Assembly (NCBI GenBank): GCA_007844125.1
Contig: CM017563.1
Coordinates: forward strand, 37,950,019 to 38,014,018
Length of the DNA stretch: 64,000 nucleotides
Source of the DNA: Sinonovacula constricta
Lineage: Eukaryota > Mollusca > Bivalvia > Cardiida > Solecurtidae
Direction: 5' to 3'
Position numbers and translations under genes: made by a program
Notes under the pieces: generated by a model
What the model was told of the DNA's origin: nothing
The model's input: the letters and a program-made list of their open reading frames with translations, nothing else
Databases searched by the model: none
Shown here: positions 40,201 to 50,949 of the stretch, in pieces
Numbering within the stretch: position 1 is the stretch's first letter
Layout: every line of letters starts with the position of its first letter

Positions 40201-43102
40201 TTTAATTCAATATATTAAAACGAAAACAAAAAAGATCATTATGTACCTTTTCCGTTTTTCTAACTAGATAAACAAAAATGAAAATTGAAAAGACGATATA
40301 TACACGGACCCTCATACGCTTGTCTATGTAGAATCGCCCATGTACTGCAAACGATCATCGTTTTTATAAGGAAACAGTCAGTCTACATTCTTCATTTAAA
40401 ATCTTGCCATTACTTCATTTAACCCTCGGCCTGCTCAGCACGAATGAATCAGACTTATACAAATGGTGTAGGTACATATCAACAAAGTATCGAAGGAATA
40501 TATCTGACCATAATCTGTACTATATACAATAAATGTTTTATGTTTATTTATTGTTACCTTGCACGAAGTTGTAAGAAAATAAGGATATTGTGGATGGGAA
40601 ATAAACATATGCAGTATTTCTAAGTGTTACTATTCTATTTAGGAGAAATAGGCGAAACCTACGTGAGATGGGGAAGTCTTACATGTCCAGACAACGGAGC
40701 AGAATTGGTATACAGAGGTGTGTGTTTGTTTGTTTTTGTTGTTGTTGTTTTTTTTTAAATTGACTGCAGCGACCAATTATGATCATTGATACATGTCTGT
40801 GTAGAACCACCGGCGCACCGCTAGTAAGCTGGAAGACCTTCACACATTAAGTCCGTCGCCCAGAACGGGATTCGAACCAACGCGGTAAGAGGCTAAGCAG
40901 TCAGAGGAATAACCAATCGGCGTCTCTACCACTACGCCACAGACGCCCCCTTTGCACAGGTGAGTATACTGTGCATGTAGATTAGGACAGACCTGTGGAA
41001 TCTTAAATTTAAACAAGCGCAGTCGTTTTATTTCACACGAACTGCATATGAAACGTTGTACTCTTGAAGTAGCTTGCTAAAATATCACCCTGATTTTTAT
41101 GGTAACATTCGACGTAGTCCGAATCTAGACCACTGTATCCAGTCACCGTGCCATGTATTTACTTCTGGAATAAACCTTAGAAGTCGCCCTACATTTGTAG
41201 CTAATCAGAATCTATGAAAATTTAAATTCCTCAGCGATTTATTTCAATAGAACTTCTTTCTATTTTCTATTTTACAATGAACAAAACAGATTGATCCATT
41301 TTACTAAATGGTTTTATTTTCAACTGCGCATGTGCAACAAACCAAGCATTCTGGTTTGACTCCTCCCATTTTAAGGACAAGTTTGAACACGTAAAGACAA
41401 TTGACAGTTTGATTGACAGTTTTATGTGGCCGATTACATGTCATTTTGGTAGAAAAGGTAGAAGTGAGGCGGGGACTTCTAAGTCCGATAGAATCTATTA
41501 AGACGTTTCCATAGAAAATAGAAGCATGTACTCGCTGCGCTCGTTTCGGCTTCTGTTTTCTATAGAAACGTCTTAATAGACTCTATCCTATACTTAGACA
41601 CTGGACTTTGTAGATACATGTACTGGGTATCACAAAAATTGTTTTTCCCAGGATTAACCTCTAAAATATACGGAAGATATTACCATTAACACTAGCATGA
41701 TAGCGTTTTGTATATGTTGTTTTGCTCATTGCAGTATTTTCACATATTATAACTCGTTTGAATGAAATGCACAAAGGGGCGCCGGTGGCGTAGGGATAGA
41801 TTCACCGATTTGTAACTCGTCTGACTGCATTGCCTCTCACCCCGTGGGTTCGAGTCCCGTTCGGAGCGAAGAACTTAATGTGAGGTCTTCCAACTGACTT
41901 TCGTTGCGCCGGTGGTTCTACCTGGACATGTGTCTGGGGTCTGCCTCCACCAAAAAGCTGATCATAAATGATCGCCGCAATGTATTTCAAACAAACGAAA
42001 TGCACCAACTGCTAAAAGTGTCGTATCTTTAATAATTAAACAGTGTCGTATCTTTAATAATTAAACAGCCTATTTGTTATCGCTTGGCAGTATGTCAGCG
42101 CTTTAATGAGCTTAATGGGAGTTTTTCAGATATGCTGAGCATCTTTATCACATTTGATTTTGGTGTGTGTCCATATCCATAGGCAGTCTGAGAAAGTGCA
42201 TTGATGTGTCATTAAAATGTATGTGCATTTTAGTCTTCATTTCGTTTGTTTTTCATGGTAAATTTTAAAAAATCAAATAAACTTCAGTAAATTTTATCGG
42301 CATATTTGATGTTTAAAAGCAAAATACGATACATTTGTTCATATTGTTGTCATCGATAGTTTTTAATAATTAAAAAAGAATTTTCCTTTGCTTATTGCTG
42401 TCTTAAATTTTCAGTGCCGACCATTTTTTGAGAAAAAAATCTCAAAAATAAAAACATCATTGTTGAATTTGTATCCAATACTTGTGCAAAATATGGGCAC
42501 ATGATGACATTGAGATGGGCTGATATTTCCAGGATAGAACATCCTCTTTAAAGTAAATAAAACCGCTGTGCTTTTTCATGTATTTTATATTGCAATTTTG
42601 TTTTGCTAAATGTCTACAACTCAGATTGAATCTGAATACAACAGGTTTTATGGGCGGCGGATTTTACATTAGCAAGGGCGAGGGAGCTAATTTCCAATGC
42701 CTCCCTGACTCACCGACATGGGGGACATATCAAGATAGCAAAGACGAATGGCGGAGTTTGATTTACGGTGCGGAGTATGAAAGTGGCGTTTCCCAATACA
42801 ATATGGAAGTGCCTTGTGTCGTTTGTCGTACGCCACGAAGTTCAACTCTGATGATACCTGCTCGTACTTCATGCTTTTTTGGTTGGACATTAGAGTACGA
42901 AGGGATCCTTGTTTCTGCAAAATATGATTACACTCGATCACAGTACGCATGTGTGGACAAGGAGCAGGAAGTTGCACCCGGAAGCGATCCTAAAAATCAA
43001 GACGCTGCCTTGTTTTATCGAGTGGAGGGGCGGTGCGGATCTTTACATTGCCCACCATATGTTGACGGAAGGGAGCTAGCGTGTGTTGTGTGTTCGAAGT
43101 AG
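37264..43102 (+). CDS. Short-chain collagen C4-like secreted protein, copy E (most intact)
   Basis: Exon 1 is 37264-37321 (signal peptide MKRYACVIGLFVLFLMHCQ, donor GTAAAA). Possible exon 2 starts at 37519. Exon 3 is 39517-39669 (donor CAG|GTATGT), exon 4 is 40643-40717 (acceptor TTTAG) and exon 5 is 42645-43102 (acceptor ACAACAG). Every required junction is canonical and phase 1. Joining exons 1, 3, 4 and 5 gives 744 nt, 247 residues; adding 37519-37656 would give 293. Order of parts: signal peptide, coiled coil (about 35 residues, Leu/Ile heptads), TYVRWGSLTCPDNG, then the C4-type domain. Exon 5 has its own variants (FYIS, DEWRSL, ESGVSQYN). The family is secreted; this product is probably an oligomer through the coiled coil. 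Its role is not known from sequence. Confidence 0.8.
38674..38999 (-). mobile_element. tRNA-derived SINE (type 2), intron copy in unit E
   Basis: Same insertion, with target duplication TTCTGTGGTAATG at 38661-38673 and 39000-39012. Confidence 0.8.
39913..40101. repeat. Foldback element, unit E
   Basis: Same element as 9381-9568 at the same intron position. Confidence 0.7.
40725..40950 (-). mobile_element. tRNA-derived SINE (type 1) at the exon-4 donor, unit E
   Basis: Same insertion as 10192-10413 in B. A near-consensus donor (CACAG|GTGAGT) follows it at 40959/40960. Confidence 0.7.
41494..41597. repeat. Hairpin with 40-bp arms, unit E
   Basis: Same hairpin as 10925-11027. The right half alone recurs at about 46245-46312. 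Confidence 0.65.
41776..41996 (+). mobile_element. tRNA-derived SINE (type 1), + copy in unit E
   Basis: Same insertion as 11216-11443. Target duplication GAAATGCACAAA on the left and GAAATGCACCAA at 41997-42008. Confidence 0.78.
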
Positions 43103-43453
43103 TTTGAAGAATTTCTCTAAAATAATGGATCGTACATTAAAGATGATAGACAACAGTTTGGTCCAACAATATTTTCACTGATTTTTATTTTGATCTTAAT
43201 GAACCATTGTTACCAGAACAGATATCGCAAAATGCTGTTTATTGATGTCCTTCACCTGTCTGAAACGTGATCCATAATCGTTATTTCAAACATGTATCTG
43301 AGCCACGCTACACAGTTATTTTTTTAAATCAAGGAAGGACACATGAACACTTACTTTCGACAACACGTTAGAGCTTTATCCGTGTATATCCATGTGATGT
43401 CGATATCTATTTAAGCAGAAATTCACACTGTGCTTATTTATAGATTTGGAAAG

Positions 43454-43459
43454 AATAAA
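43454..43459 (+). terminator. Polyadenylation signal, copy E
   Basis: AATAAA about 350 bases after the stop, at the position conserved among copies. Confidence 0.5.
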
Positions 43460-43628
43460 TAATAAGAGCAATTGGTTTCACGATTTGTACTAATTTACCA
43501 TTAAGGTTGTGTTAAAAATTGTCTTCACTTAAACTAAAGTATGAGTTTATGCAGAAATAATGCCCTAATTTAACCAAAAAGGGGTCACATACCTTTACGT
43601 GTATTTGATATAGGCAAATTGTCGAATA

Positions 43629-44164
43629 AGAATATATAAGACAAAGTCCTATGAGCATTGCAACATATACATAATTCGAAAAAACACAGGACCAAGGTAT
43701 TCATATGCAAGCCAAATGTAAAAATGAGAACAAATCTGTGATGAGTCAATCAAACTTCGCACGGCCTGATGGGTTTCTCGAATGCAAGCAATGAAAAGGA
43801 AACTTATCCATTTGAATAAGTGTCCAAGCGCTGACGTTTTGTTTGAAAAGTTATGACGAAAGTAGTGACGTCCACATAGTGTTTAGAAGAGAGAAAGGTA
43901 TTATTTCGATTAGAAATCCTACAAAAAACGTTAATAGTAAATGAAATTAACTATTTGAATCAAGAAAAAAAATGATCAGAGAAAAGTAAATGATTGTAGC
44001 ATCCTGTTCATACGGAGATGGAATTGAGGAATCAAAGTCCAATGTTCATCAAAGGAAATACATCTAACAATCCTTAAAGGATTAATTAAATGACAACATA
44101 GACAACGTGCACGGGGAGATTTTTAACGACCGCCACATTGAACAAGTAACATTGCTGTGATAAG
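43629..44164 (+). repeat. Interspersed repeat R1, copy after gene E
   Basis: A 536-bp insertion in the 3' flank of E. Unit sequence stops at GAATA (43624-43628) and resumes at GAATA (44165-44169), a likely 5-bp target duplication. No coding frame is recognised, so R1 is probably a non-autonomous mobile element of unknown class. Confidence 0.65.
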
Positions 44165-45470
44165 GAATACCACCTCTAAGAATGTAACATACATGAGGCT
44201 TATTGAAGTTTTTGAACAAAATTTATGTTTTTTTCTTTTCTTATTCGCCGTTCTTTTCTTAATATTGTGGAGAAATACTTTGCTGATATCACGCTTTCGT
44301 GTTCAGATATGGCATTTTTGTAACACTACCAAATTCCTTTTTAAATGCCGAGATGCGAGTTATAGCGTGTATTTGACGTCATATCTCAAACGTCGCGCGG
44401 TGTTGCATTCAGTCAAAGTGTTAAACGTTGCTGTTTCCATTTATACATGTATATGAAAACAATATAGAATAACATTATGGGACGACACAAATGTTTTTAG
44501 CAAATAATTCAGTTTAGTAAAGAATGAATAATACCAACATAAGTTATAACCTCTGCCAACGAATGGTGTATTACCGCAGATCGGACGCTTGTTTTTATAA
44601 TTGTATTATAGTTGTCACAATGTTATAGTTGCTTTACCCCAGTCGGTCCATATTGCCGACTGACCGTTCTAAGGCGGTAATTGTCGGGTTTGCTCTTTTC
44701 GTTAAATGATTCATCACAAATTTGTTCCTACTTTTCGTTTGGCTTGCATGTGAAATACATTTGTTCTGTGCCTTTTCGAAGTTTGGTATATGTTGCAAAG
44801 CAAAGGACTTGGTCATATATTCTTATACATATTGTCACTTGTTTGTTCTATCCACTAAAAAACTCTCCAAAAATAAAATCTTAAGCGGATATCGATCTAT
44901 AAGTACAAACTAATAACACAATTTAAACGTCGCGCTATAAATCTTAAAATCTGAAAACAACTGTTCACAAGTCATTTTTCGCTAAAGGGGGATAACTTCG
45001 TTGTTGATTTTCCAAGCACGACAATCGACGTACTCGTGTCATGCATACAGATATTTTCCACATCAAAGAACATTCCTTAACTTGGCATCCATCTTTGATG
45101 GCAACTTCAAGGCAGTTCCAGATGAATTGTATTGAAGAGTTAATTTTATTTTCTTGTCATTTCTTCATTTGTGGTCCAAAAATGAATAACTATACACGAT
45201 TTGATAGCGTTTGAAATTCATATTTTCAGAATGATTTTTTTTTAAATTGATAAATGCACAAAACATTAATAGAAATACACAGAAATAAATAAAATTATTG
45301 GCTCATTAGCAAACAAAATGAACAGTGTATCTTTTTGGTTGTATTTTTAACCTTTTAAACTATCAAAATATAGTTTTGATATTAAAAATACTTTATAAAA
45401 GCTGTTTTATTTGATATAAAATTCAGTAAAATAGACTGGAAAGTAAAAACACAGTGGTGAGTTTAATACA
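43947..45470 (+). repeat. Truncated sixth array unit (5' flank only)
   Basis: After R1, unit sequence resumes at 44165 (ACCTCTAAGAATGTAAC) and follows the gene-to-gene spacer, with one R1 insertion, up to about 45470 (CACAGTGGTGAG). It then ends; no exon 1 follows. An ORF at 44157-44456 is not conserved in the other units. Confidence 0.65.
44635..44826 (-). repeat. Interspersed repeat R1, partial
   Basis: Reverse-oriented part of R1 (contains CAAAGGCGGT-like AAGGCGGTAATTGTCGGGTT). It interrupts unit sequence between TTGCTTT and TATACATATTGTCAC. Confidence 0.6.
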
Positions 45471-46125
45471 GTACATATTTCCAGATTTCGACCTGAATTA
45501 GCTTCTGCAATCCAAGATGGCTGCCTTAAACTGTCTTATCAGTGCCTATGACATCACATGGAAACTATCTACTAGCTCTAGTATGCATAAAACCACTGTG
45601 ATAAAATTTCGTTCTTAACAACACAAAGCTACTTAAAATGTACCCGTCCCACTGTAAACAAAAATCCACACCCTGAAGACACACTGGTCCAATAAGTATA
45701 TTTGTTCCAATGCCTTCTTTCAGTCTACAATGATCGGTACGTTAACTATTCATCAACATTATCAGATGTTTTAGAACACATGTAATTATATGTTATTGAT
45801 TAAAGTGACATTGAGTTGAAGTTTTTAACCACCATGTTAAAATAAGAAAACTGAAACGAAGTTAAGAATAGTTCTTATATTAATACCAACCTACAAGGGA
45901 GATGACTAATACATTTCTTTCATTTCGAAAATGGGAATGGTCTCCCCTGGGTCGCATATGTACGAACAAGCATATTCGATCTAGCCTGCTTGACACGACT
46001 CTGACAAAATTTCGTACTCTAAAACTAACAAGTCAAGTTAATATAAGATTATTTAACAAAGTTTTCATGTTCAAAGTATGAGTATACAAATACATAATAA
46101 ATAAGATAAAACAGATACATGGTGA
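45470..46125. other. No gene seen
   Basis: AT-rich. The stretch 45570-45650 resembles the end of the window (63920-64000). The stretch 45820-45960 resembles 53030-53170, including CAAGGGAGAT(A/G)ACTA, a motif common in mollusc repeats. Confidence 0.4.
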
Positions 46126-46243
46126 TTTGTAAATATTGTTACATTATTATTTTTAAATAGTATTTAAAACAACAACATTCTGCATTTAGAGATAACTTGT
46201 AGAATTAATTAATCGAGCATACTATCAAAAATAAAAACAGTCC
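46126..46243 (+). repeat. Direct repeat, left copy (about 110 bp)
   Basis: From TTTGTAAATATTGTTACATT to GCATACTATCAAAAATAAAA; nearly identical to 47173-47281. Confidence 0.75.
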
Positions 46244-46244
46244 T

Positions 46245-46312
46245 ACGCTGCGCTCGTTTTGGCTTCTGTTTTCTATAGAAACGTCTTAATAGACTCTATC
46301 CTATACTTTGTA
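46245..46312 (+). repeat. Half of the 40-bp-arm hairpin
   Basis: The loop and right arm only (CTGCGCTCGTTTTGGCTTCT to TCTATCCTATACTT). It directly follows one of two 110-bp direct repeats. Confidence 0.55.
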
Positions 46313-46559
46313 CGTAGTTTGAAGTCACCAACGCTCATAAAAGCGGCGAAACTTGACGAATGTATGCGAACTTAGTCGTAAATCGATACGGATACTAATA
46401 AAGTGCACGTGTAATGTTACCAAATAATAATATGTATAATTTGATCAGACGGTATATACAATTATACTTGGCATGCATAATCGTACAACAATATAACAAC
46501 AAATAAATTGATATACATAATGACGATACTACAGTCCTCACAAGTTTATACTGAAACTT

Positions 46560-47020
46560 TATTCATAAGTTGAATGACTTTTCAAACATTTGTTATTTTG
46601 AAGTAGTATTTGGGGATGCATGCTATTCTTTTTTCTTCAAAGAAGGGACAAATCATAGGGTAATGTATTTCATACACAATTTTGATCACATAGTGGGCAT
46701 CTTTTCTTTTGAATTTCAGCAACTTTCCATATATCATTTTTAATGTGGAGTCTGTGATCTCGTGTTCTGAATTTGATCAGAGTGATGTAAAAATGATTGT
46801 TTAAGGCAATTAGGTAATGTTCAAGTGTAGTTAAGGTTTTAATAATTGTCTAGTTATGTCCTTTATGGTACAGATGCATACGGTATCTGGTAATATTGGT
46901 CAATATGTGTTTGTTTGACATGTTATTTTTTATGTTTGTGTTAGTGATGTTATCTTGGTTTAACCTCATGTCATTTCTTCCTACTTGGGTAAAGATATGT
47001 TAATCCATCTGCATATAGAA
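46560..47020 (-). pseudogene. LINE ORF2 remnant, C-terminus
   Basis: The minus strand reads TRYRMHLYHKGHN, ITLIKFRTRDHRLHIKNDIW, KRCPLCDQN and, shifted, MICPFFEEKR. The FRT-xxHxL ... CPLC ... CPF pattern is typical of the ORF2 C-terminal Cys/His region of such LINEs. Confidence 0.55.
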
Positions 47021-47141
47021 ATATCACTATTGGAAGTTGTGGTATATAAACTCATTAGAGACCCTAGGTCTATTCCATAGTTATTGTTATTGTTAAGAAG
47101 CAATTCAATGTCATTGAGAAAAAAATGTGATAACAGTTTTA

Positions 47142-47155
47142 GGGGGGGGGGGGGG
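47142..47155. repeat. Poly-G run
   Basis: About 14 G in a row beside the second 110-bp direct repeat. Confidence 0.8.
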
Positions 47156-47172
47156 CGTAAACTTTACCCTTT

Positions 47173-47281
47173 GTAAATATTGTTACATTATTATTTTTAA
47201 ATAGTAATTAAAACAACAACATTCTGCATTTAGAGATAACTAGTAGAATTAATTAATCGAGCATACTATCAAAAATAAAAA
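47173..47281 (+). repeat. Direct repeat, right copy (about 110 bp)
   Basis: Partner of 46126-46243 with about two differences. The pair flanks 930 bp that hold the half hairpin and the LINE 3' end. Confidence 0.75.
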
Positions 47282-47684
47282 CTTAATGCAGCATTCACAG
47301 AGGTTGAGTACATTTGATTATTAATATTATTGCTACACTCTGCATTCTTAACCTTATTATTTGTGTTTGTATATACTTGACTTTTGTATTAAGAAAGATT
47401 TATGATAAATGATTTTACAAAAATGCGCTTTAAATTATGTATAATTCGAAAACAAGTGTTCATGTATATTGAATATCAGTGATGTTTGCCACATAACAAA
47501 GCGCCAAATTAAATCGAACGCTTAGCTAAAGTCTGTGTTTGCACAAAAGAGTTTCTTTTTTGTAGTGACGAAGTATTTCTATAAGAGAGTGTAATGTAAA
47601 TATATGGTATGTAGTTGAGTATTTTGGACTTGATTTTCCTGTATTATGTTTCTTTCTTCTAGATATTCATTAATACAAATGTAT

Positions 47685-47730
47685 TAAGTCCTATGAGCAT
47701 TGCAACATATACCAAAAGGGACAGGACAAT
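47685..47730 (+). repeat. Interspersed repeat R1, short fragment
   Basis: Only AAGTCCTATGAGCATTGCAA and a few bases on each side are recognisable. Confidence 0.4.
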
Positions 47731-47811
47731 TACATTAAGTCTAGTATTTATTAATTATGTAAATAGTTTTCCTACACATGATACAAGTATTATTAATCTA
47801 TAGTTTGACGT

Positions 47812-48100
47812 CGGCTTGCGGATCGGGAGGTCGTGGGTTCGAACCCCGGCCGGGTCAAACCAAAGACTTTAAAGTTGGTAGTAGTGGCTTCCCTCCTAAC
47901 GCTCGGGGCTAAGGGGACAGCATTACGCCTAACTCGTCGGTGTCAGTAAAATGGACCGGACGGGTTCAGTTCCTGGGCACCTCATAAGTGCCCCTGTGCT
48001 ATAATGATAGAAATGTCGCTGCGCAGTATCGGAAAAAACGCCGGCTAATCCCATCCCTATAGTTGGATGGCCACAATGAGTTACCTTTACTTTTGTATAT
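47812..48100 (+). mobile_element. tRNA-derived SINE (type 3)
   Basis: GTGGGTTCGAACCCC (B box), then CGGCCGGGTCAAACC and a body ending GAGTTACCTTTACTTTTG. The same body is at 51822. It sits between LINE fragments. Confidence 0.65.
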
Positions 48101-48119
48101 ATTGGTATTATGATTCCTT

Positions 48120-48420
48120 TTAATCAATGTGTTGGAACTATTCCACTTTTAGTATGACGTTAAAAAGTTTGTGGAAGATAAGTAACATCTCTTCACATAT
48201 TTGATATATTCATTTAAAACATTGTCTGTGCTATGTGATTCATTGTTCTCTGCAGTCTGTCTAGTATATGGTGCATTTGCTGCAGCTTGTATTCATCAAA
48301 TGCATTTTCTTGGACTTCATTTTCATTTTAACTCCAATTAGTATTTTTTAAGTGATTGTATAAATCGTCTTAGCCTTTTTTTACAGTCAGGGCATTAAAT
48401 CATGTGAATTTTCATTTGTT
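48120..48420 (-). pseudogene. LINE ORF2 remnant, start of reverse transcriptase
   Basis: The minus strand reads CPDCKKRLRRFIQSLKKY and later DNVLNEYIKYVKRC followed, after a shift, by HKLFNVIL, which matches the region just before the first RT motif. Catalytic motifs are absent here. Confidence 0.45.
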
Positions 48421-48429
48421 GTTGCATGT

Positions 48430-48625
48430 TTTGCGTTCAATCTATGTTGTCATTTAATTCATCTGTGTTACCTGTAAGATGGACAATGAACTTCGGTTCC
48501 TCAGGTCAATCTTCACATAAACTGGATGCTACAACCATTTAGTCTTCTCTGGTCATTTTTTCTTGATTCAACAAGTTATTTTCATTAATATTCAACAATT
48601 TTTGTGTAGTTCTTCTCATCGAAAT

Positions 48626-48694
<69 letters not shown>

Positions 48695-49012
48695 AAAACG
48701 CTATATGGGCATTATTATTCAATGACGTCACCACTTTCGCCAAAACTTATCAAACGTCAGCGCTTGGGCACTTTTTTATTTAAATAGATCGGTTTTCTTC
48801 ATTGCTTGCATTTGCGAAATCCATCAGAAAGTACGAGGTTCCCAGTTCCAAGGCGGTAACTGTTGGGTTTGCTCTTTTTGTTAAACGACTCATCACAAAT
48901 TTGTTCTTACTTTTACGTTTGGCTTGCATGTGAATACCTCTGTCCTGTGCCTTTTTCAAATGTTGTATATGTTGCAATGTTCGTAGGACTTTGTCATATA
49001 TTCGTTTTCTGG
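48430..49012 (-). repeat. Interspersed repeat R1, long reverse copy
   Basis: Matches the reverse complement of 43629-44110, with the expanded CT run in the middle. It sits between two LINE ORF2 fragments and so probably inserted into the LINE. Confidence 0.6.
48631..48692. repeat. (CT)n microsatellite inside an R1 repeat
   Basis: 31 CT repeats. The R1 copy at 57630 has six CT units at the same place, so the run grew inside the repeat. The open frame with a long Leu/Ser stretch over it is not a gene. Confidence 0.85.
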
Positions 49013-49019
49013 AAAATTT

Positions 49020-49260
49020 ATACTAGGACTGTTTACGAAGGTCTCATTGATAATGTGTTCGCATTTAAGTTTTATCTTATGTTGTGTTATTGTTTGCTCT
49101 TCTGAGAGTCCTGTGAGTAGCTGCTCTAGCTCTGTTTTGCTGATATTGTCTATAAATAATTGTTAATTTTCGGTTGTCCACTTGGTTCGTTCTTGAGTTT
49201 TCTAGTGATATTTACTTTTTATATCAACATGTACTCTGATGTTAAAATTCAGAACAGAGC
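49020..49260 (-). pseudogene. LINE ORF2 remnant, endonuclease-RT linker
   Basis: The minus strand reads IDNISKTELEQLLTGLSEEQ and TITQHKIKLKCEHI, like the linker that follows the endonuclease in mollusc LINEs. Stops lie on both sides. Confidence 0.4.
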
Positions 49261-50270
49261 ATTCATCAGAGAATAGAGCACACAATTTTCTAATATCAGT
49301 AGTATGAATAAGGGTAAAGTATGACGCATCGCATACAAAATAATCGATGCAGAAACACTTTTAAAGTTTTATAAAAAAATCCATAAACAATACAAGAACA
49401 GTCGCTGATGCTTCGCATCAAAGGCGACGCAAAAAGTTAAAGAGATTACAGCAATATGGGATCAAGTAACAAAGACACTGGAAAAAATATGGTTTTTATT
49501 TGAAAGTTTTCAATATACTATAAAACTCGAAAAAGAAGTCTATAAAACTTAGGTTTCTGAGATCATAGAATGGTTAAAAGCATAATAAAAAGCAAAAACC
49601 CGACACCATTTAACAGGTTTTCTAAGATGTTACATATTTAGAAAAAATGCAAAAATATTATAATTTATTATAAAACTAAAGTGTACAAGCAGAAAATGCA
49701 CATTCAGCAGCCCGATATGACACAAATAAGTATTCAGATAGTATTTTTCTCGAATGAAGTATGTTTGTTTTTCCTCAGTATCTTATTGTTTATTTTCATT
49801 TTGAAAGTTATAGACACACAAAAATAAATATAAAAAGCATAATATAGAACGCCGCTTACCGAATTAGGACCCGTATTTATCAAGTTTAGAAAGTCCGCAA
49901 AACAAACTTTCCCCATGGGCAAATTTCAGTGAGCATTCCATATATAGGTGTTGTGCTCCAATTAAAAAATTTATTTTTTGCATATTTCTATTAGCTTGTT
50001 ACCATTGTTGTTCATTCATTTATCTTCTGAAGTGCGATTTAAATAACTGTTATTTACTAGCAACATATCTCTCTGGTCAATAAATGATATGGTATGTTTA
50101 CAAGGTCAAATTCATAATTTAAAATAGTGTATCCTGTAACAAAGCCATCTATTTTGCGTTGAAGTCCCCATAAAAATATATATAATCAAATTGCGCGTTC
50201 ATTTAACTGATTTCGTTTCCTTGTATTTCAAGTTCATCATTATTAAAAAAATTGTGATTATAAGGGTGGG
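49260..50270. other. No gene seen
   Basis: AT-rich. A short palindrome-like piece (CGCTGATGCTTCGCATCAAA) is at about 49405. No coding sequence recognised. Confidence 0.4.
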
Positions 50271-50630
50271 ATATATTCATTTCCAAATCAATCGGAATTC
50301 CTCGGGTAATATCGTCCTCGGGACAATCATCCTTCGGATGTATCGGCGGGTGCAATAATACTTACAGATTCAAGATCGTTTTGTTCGCCGGGAGAAGACT
50401 ATGTCATAGAAAGTTCATAAAAAGCGATAGGTGTGGTATATAGAATTGTTTCATTCTATAAACTTTCATTTATCAATTTAACTGTTAGTATCCCGTTGCA
50501 TATACAATTGTTTCTGCATTTTCAGTAGAAATTACAAAACATTATCTTTGTTGATTTCATTGGCAGTGACATATTCGCGGGGTTTTCATCGTCATACATC
50601 CGAAATGATTCGTGAATGATCCGATAAGTT
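50270..50630 (+). repeat. Diverged remnant of an array-unit intron
   Basis: Resembles 8560-8920 and 19375-19745: ATCATCCTTCGGATGTAT, ATCGTTTTGTTCGCCGG, then CATACATCCGAAATGATTCG. It covers the part before exon 3; the exon itself is not found. Confidence 0.55.
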
Positions 50631-50634
50631 GATT

Positions 50635-50905
50635 TACAAATATGTTGTCATGGTCTAATTTAGTGTATTTTTGGATACTTTTATCACTAGCACGTGGTCA
50701 GATTCCGTCTCTATTACTTTGACAAATGGGTATACATAATCAGATACAAAAGCATCCAGTCCTCCGGATTTTCTCGATATTTTTGTTTATTGTACATTTC
50801 TGGGTTTCTTGATAAAAGTGAAATTTTCCATTTTTAATTTGTCTAATTTGGTTTCACTTTCAAAATTCAGGAAAAGAAGAACGGCTGATAAAACCACATG
50901 CATTT
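50635..50905 (-). pseudogene. LINE ORF2 remnant, endonuclease start
   Basis: The minus strand gives LNACGFISRSSFPEF and, after shifts, RKSGGLDAFVSDYVYPFVKV and IETESDHVLVIKVSK. These match the N-terminal part of APE-type endonucleases (LNxxG, then RxSGG). It stops at about 50630, where DNA like the array introns begins. Confidence 0.55.
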
Positions 50906-50949
50906 AGCGATCCAGTTTTAAAGACATTTGGACGGAAACTCCACTCTCC

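Larger units (their letters stand above)
26131..43947 (+). repeat. Segmental duplication, block 2 (copies D+E)
   Basis: Partner of 1-13472. It contains the 4,325-bp element at 30528-34852 that block 1 lacks. Homology to block 1 ends near 43947, inside the R1 repeat, which block 1 also carries up to about 13472. Confidence 0.8.

Noticed and set aside
48563..48787. 74-aa ORF with a long Leu/Ser run
   Set aside because: Translation of the CT microsatellite inside R1.
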